Assembly: GCA_030043395.1 (NCBI GenBank)
Contig: JASHXW010000032.1
Coordinates: 1 to 6,689, forward strand
DNA from: Streptosporangiaceae bacterium
GTDB lineage: Bacteria; Actinomycetota; Actinomycetes; Streptosporangiales; Streptosporangiaceae
Direction: 5' to 3'
Length of the DNA: 6,689 nucleotides
Within the stretch, counting starts at the first letter, position 1, and every line of letters starts with the position of its first letter. Both the position numbers and the translations under genes were made by a program. The notes beneath the pieces are model-generated. The model did no database searches and was not told the DNA's origin. It worked only from the letters and a program-made list of their open reading frames with translations. Below are positions 5,151 through 6,689 of this stretch, piece by piece.

Positions 5151-5167
5151 GCGTGCGTCGCGCACGC
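5151..5167 (+). other. Perfect GC hairpin in the likely rex leader
   Basis: GCGTGCG (5151-5157) and CGCACGC (5161-5167) form an uninterrupted 7-bp stem with a TCG loop, 14 bases before the AGGAG ribosome-binding site (5182-5186) of rex. If transcription starts near the tandem repeat, this would lie in the 5' untranslated region and might affect stability or translation. If Rex instead started at the ATG at 5138, the stem would be coding. Confidence 0.45.
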
Positions 5168-5197
5168 CGTGCCTATCCCCCAGGAGTTGCCGGCGTT

Positions 5198-5959
5198 ATG
5201 GCTCGCCGAACGAGGTCAGAGAGCAGCCTCCAGGGCATCCCGGAGGCGACGATCGCTCGCTTGCCGGTATACCTGCGGGCCCTCACAACCCTTGCCGACC
5301 GCGATATCGCATCGGTGTCCAGCGAAGAGCTCGCCGCTGCGGCCGGGGTGAACTCGGCGAAGCTGCGCAAGGACTTGTCGCACCTCGGCTCGTACGGGAC
5401 GCGCGGAGTCGGCTACGACGTCGATTACCTGATCTACCAGGTCTCCAGGGAGCTCGGGCTCACCCAGGACTGGCCGGTCGTCATCGTCGGGGCCGGAAAC
5501 CTGGGCCGGGCCCTGGCCAACTATGGCGGCTTCGCCTCGCGTGGCTTCCGCGTCGCAGCGCTCATCGATTCCGACCCCGCGGTGGTCGGCACGACGATCG
5601 CCGGCCATCCGGTTCGCGCAGCGGAGGAAATCGAGGGCGTGGTCGCCGAGTACGGAGTGATGATCGGCGCCATCACGGTCCCCGCCGCCGCCGCGCAGGC
5701 AATCTGCGACCGGCTCGTCGCCGCGGGCGTGACCAGCATCCTGAACTTCGCACCTGTGGTGCTGAACGTGCCCGACGGTGTTGATGTGCGTAAAGTCGAC
5801 CTGTCAATCGAGTTGCAGATCCTCGCCTTTCATGCGCAGCGCCGCTCTGTCGTGCGAGTCCTGCACTCCGGCGATCGCGAAGTTCCCTCGCTCGACGGGC
5901 ACAGGAGGGCAGCGTTGAACGGCGACGGCACGGTATCGGCTGAGGCGGTCGGGACATGA
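5198..5959 (+). CDS. rex: Redox-sensing transcriptional repressor Rex
   Basis: This 253-residue protein is a clear Rex family member. Rex is a homodimeric cytosolic repressor that reads the NADH/NAD+ ratio and blocks respiratory and related genes until NADH rises. An N-terminal winged helix (about 14-75) includes SSEELAAAAGVNSAKLRKDL (41-60), the recognition region, then GSYGTRGVGYDV (64-75). The Rossmann domain starts at VVIVGAGNLG (94-103), with Asp124 at the end of the second strand for the adenine ribose. The end of the core, KVDLSIELQILAFH (199-212), is the domain-swapped helix region. A 40-residue tail (214-253) is weakly conserved, as in other actinobacteria. The frame is open from 5018, but the ATG at 5198 matches the Streptomyces N-terminus and has AGGAG upstream; ATG 5138 is an alternative. 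The stop overlaps the hemA start (ATGA), and a Rex operator lies upstream, so autoregulation and co-expression with hemA are expected. Confidence 0.97.
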   Translation: MARRTRSESSLQGIPEATIARLPVYLRALTTLADRDIASVSSEELAAAAGVNSAKLRKDLSHLGSYGTRGVGYDVDYLIYQVSRELGLTQDWPVVIVGAGNLGRALANYGGFASRGFRVAALIDSDPAVVGTTIAGHPVRAAEEIEGVVAEYGVMIGAITVPAAAAQAICDRLVAAGVTSILNFAPVVLNVPDGVDVRKVDLSIELQILAFHAQRRSVVRVLHSGDREVPSLDGHRRAALNGDGTVSAEAVGT

Positions 5960-6689
5960 GCGTCCTGGTCGTCGGGCTGAGCCACGTCAGCGCGCCCCTG
6001 AGCACGCTGGAGCGGGCAGTGGTCTCTGGCGACGCCGAGGTCAAGCTGCTGCACGACGTGCACTCCGCGGATGACGTCGCAGGCGCGCTGGTGCTCAGCA
6101 CGTGCAACCGGGTCGAGGTATACGCCGAGGTGGACCGGTTCCACGGCCCGGTGGCAGCCATCTGCGAATTGCTCGCGCGGCATTCTGGCTTGCCGCTGGC
6201 CGACCTCACCGCAAGCGCCTATGTCCACTACGAGGACCGGGCTGTCCAGCACCTGCTGGCGGTGGCGTGCGGGCTGCAGTCCATGGTCGTCGGCGAGAGC
6301 CAGGTACTTGGCCAGGTCAGGGAGGCCGCCAAGCTGGCCAGGCAGCACGCGACGCTGAGCCGGGAACTGTCGGACCTGACCAGGGTCGCGATGCGGGCCG
6401 GCAAGCGGGCCCACGCCGAGACCGGGATCGACGCCGCCGGGCAGAACCTGGTGACGCTCGGCCTGCAAATGGCCGCCGACCTGCACGGCAGGCCGCACGG
6501 GAACCCAGATCCGCTGCAGGGCCTTGACGTCCTGGTCATCGGCGCCGGCGCGATGAGCTCACTCGCTGTCGCAACGGCGACACGGCAGGGCGCCGCCCGG
6601 GTCGTCGTGGCCAACAGGACGCCGAGCCGGGCTGAGCGGCTGGCCAGGCGCTACGGGGCGAGCGCGGTGACCCTGGCGGACCTGCCGGC
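5956..6689 (+). CDS. hemA: Glutamyl-tRNA reductase (HemA), 3' end cut by the window
   Basis: The first 244 residues are present; full-length enzymes have over 400. HemA reduces glutamyl-tRNA(Glu) to glutamate-1-semialdehyde with NADPH, the first committed step of the C5 route to heme and other tetrapyrroles. The N-terminal catalytic domain has the nucleophile Cys50 in STCNRVEVY (48-56), the conserved His99, and GLQSMVVGESQVLGQV (106-121), the family signature. A long helical linker follows, and the NADPH-binding Rossmann domain begins at VLVIGAGAMSSLA (192-204) with ANRT (219-222). The ATG at 5956 overlaps the rex stop by four bases, so it is translationally coupled to rex and probably falls under the Rex operator. 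All visible key residues are intact. The second half of the Rossmann domain and the dimerisation domain lie beyond the window. Confidence 0.97.
   Translation, partial: MSVLVVGLSHVSAPLSTLERAVVSGDAEVKLLHDVHSADDVAGALVLSTCNRVEVYAEVDRFHGPVAAICELLARHSGLPLADLTASAYVHYEDRAVQHLLAVACGLQSMVVGESQVLGQVREAAKLARQHATLSRELSDLTRVAMRAGKRAHAETGIDAAGQNLVTLGLQMAADLHGRPHGNPDPLQGLDVLVIGAGAMSSLAVATATRQGAARVVVANRTPSRAERLARRYGASAVTLADLP

Noticed and set aside
5018..5197. N-terminal extension of Rex in the same frame
   Set aside because: It would translate the Rex operator and tandem repeat; the start at 5198 has a ribosome-binding site and matches known Rex N-termini.
5830..6498. 222-residue minus-strand open frame opposite the rex end and hemA
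   Set aside because: HemA motifs on the plus strand (STCNR, GESQ, GAG) are unambiguous; the antisense frame is a shadow.

Overview
The window is high-GC DNA with GTG and ATG starts, short intergenic gaps and ATGA gene overlaps, typical of an actinomycete. Recognisable members of a conserved actinobacterial block occur in order: proC, a BldC/MerR-type excisionase-like regulator, a 32-residue Arg/Lys-rich ribosomal peptide, a PlsC-like acyltransferase, a HAD-IB hydrolase (opposite strand), a glutaredoxin-like protein, rex and hemA. From memory this resembles M. tuberculosis Rv0500-Rv0509 and the Streptomyces coelicolor region around SCO3319-SCO3328. The presence of rex directly upstream of hemA is Streptomyces-like, so a filamentous actinomycete or a relative is likely. 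The genus cannot be read from the window.

Layout. Positions 1-544 hold a 5'-truncated, inverted second copy of proC on the minus strand. It aligns without gaps to positions 682-1225 of the intact proC (607-1407, plus strand), so the window opens with a large, imperfect inverted repeat around a 137-bp centre. Next come a spacer with short repeats, the BldC-like gene (1599-1802), the tiny basic peptide gene (1967-2065) with its own candidate promoter and a strong hairpin after it, and the acyltransferase (2136-3029). The HAD-IB gene (3074-3970) converges on the acyltransferase. Divergent from the HAD gene are a 7-helix membrane protein of unknown function (4082-4828) and the glutaredoxin-like gene (4825-5076), which overlap by 4 bases. 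A 121-bp control region (5077-5197) precedes rex (5198-5959), which overlaps hemA (5956 to the window end, incomplete).

Functionally the clearest story is the rex-hemA unit. Rex senses NADH/NAD+, and a near-perfect Rex operator lies 102 bases before the rex start, so rex and the first gene of tetrapyrrole (heme) synthesis are probably controlled by the redox state. Just beyond that operator is a tandem 17-bp direct repeat that I cannot assign to a known regulator. The other genes cover proline synthesis, a developmental-type regulator, a ribosomal peptide, lipid acylation, a phosphatase-like enzyme and a thiol-redox protein.

I see no CRISPR array, transposase, tRNA, rRNA or defence system. 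The most unusual features are the diverged inverted partial proC copy and the tandem repeat beside the Rex operator. I do not see evidence for a wholly new multi-gene system.
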